Notes under the pieces: model-generated
Seen by the model: only the letters and a program-made list of their open reading frames with translations
What the model was told of the DNA's origin: nothing
Database searches by the model: none
Shown here: piece by piece, positions 63,886-64,000 of the stretch
How positions within the stretch are numbered: the first letter of the stretch is position 1
Layout: each line of letters opens with the position of its first letter
Position numbers and translations under genes: made by a program
From: Corynebacterium flavescens
GTDB lineage: Bacteria; Actinomycetota; Actinomycetes; Mycobacteriales; Mycobacteriaceae
DNA: 64,000 nt
Direction of reading: 5' to 3'
Assembly: GCF_008693105.1 (NCBI RefSeq)
Contig: NZ_VXKK01000045.1
Coordinates: forward strand, 18,896 to 82,895

Positions 63886-64000
63886 TAGTGTGGTGTACAG
63901 CTACCGCCTGGTGAACCCCCCCTTGCCGACCAGCAAGGAGACCACCGCGGTACCTTTCGACTCAGCTCCTACACATCCTCGAAAGGACACCAACGATGGC
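63886..64000 (+). mobile_element. Possible left end of an IS256-type insertion sequence
   Basis: Near 63886 the AlbA_2-like sequence ends, and AGTGTGGTGTACAGCT begins a different stretch. GAAAGGA lies 8 bases before an ATG at 63996, the position and leader of an actinobacterial IS256-family transposase gene as I recall them. The terminal inverted repeat cannot be confirmed because the other end is outside the window. Confidence 0.4.

Overview
The window is a high-GC actinobacterial chromosome segment, almost certainly Corynebacterium. The evidence is the gene order ponA / GT87 membrane protein / rpsF / ssb next to DUF5318 and ino1, a GTP-dependent PEP carboxykinase, a PaaR-type phenylacetate regulon, and many genes that look leaderless or start with GTG/TTG. 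No rRNA or tRNA gene was seen.

Layout. 1-4.8 kb: ssb (partial), rpsF, a small membrane protein, a GT87 mannosyltransferase-like protein, the class A PBP ponA and a DUF5318 protein, all leftward. 4.9-17.5 kb: ino1, a MarR regulator, a universal stress protein, trhO, a DUF1846 protein, a Nei-type glycosylase, nnr, a metallophosphoesterase, a DUF364 protein, VanZ and acuI. 17.5-36.6 kb: the phenylacetate block (MHS transporter, paaK, paaR, paaI, paaABCDE, paaG, paaJ, paaF, paaH). A small accessory stretch (GlcG-like, HNH, SDR, DJ-1-like, a dead MmyB-type regulator) separates it from a second thioesterase and paaZ. Three palindromes resembling the PaaR operator sit in front of paaK, the paaA operon and the thioesterase/paaZ pair, tying the split cluster into one regulon. 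37.4-39.9 kb: an erm-family rRNA methyltransferase with a leader peptide and attenuator, then nrdF and nrdI; this NrdF carries the Q/S/K replacement of three metal-binding glutamates that marks class Ie (metal-free, DOPA radical) R2 proteins. 40-47.1 kb: pck, a DtxR-family regulator, leuS and a DUF5129 protein.

47.2-58.1 kb is a complete type I-G (formerly I-U) CRISPR-Cas locus: csb1, csb2, cas3 (helicase then C-terminal HD), a short Csb3/Cas8-like gene, a cas4-cas1 fusion, cas2, and an array of 26 intact 36-nt repeats plus two decayed distal ones. The most interesting signal is upstream of csb1: a decayed repeat keeps the repeat 3' end, and the 'spacer' that follows matches 20 of 23 bases in the csb1 promoter region 113 bp downstream, with one mismatch at position 6. 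This has the architecture of a CRISPR-derived regulatory RNA (CreR- or CreA-like) that would direct the type I-G effector to its own promoter or to a mini-ORF located there. A 41-bp direct repeat, derived from the 3' end of a merR gene, flanks the whole CRISPR island.

58.1-64 kb is an accessory and defence region: a decayed RelE/HigB-type toxin with an intact antitoxin, a frameshifted merR, an SDR, an SRPBCC protein, a lipoprotein, an AbiF-type HEPN protein preceded by a structured RNA, a PD-(D/E)XK-like protein, a fragment of an AlbA_2-type ATP-binding protein, and probably the left end of an IS256-type element at the window edge.
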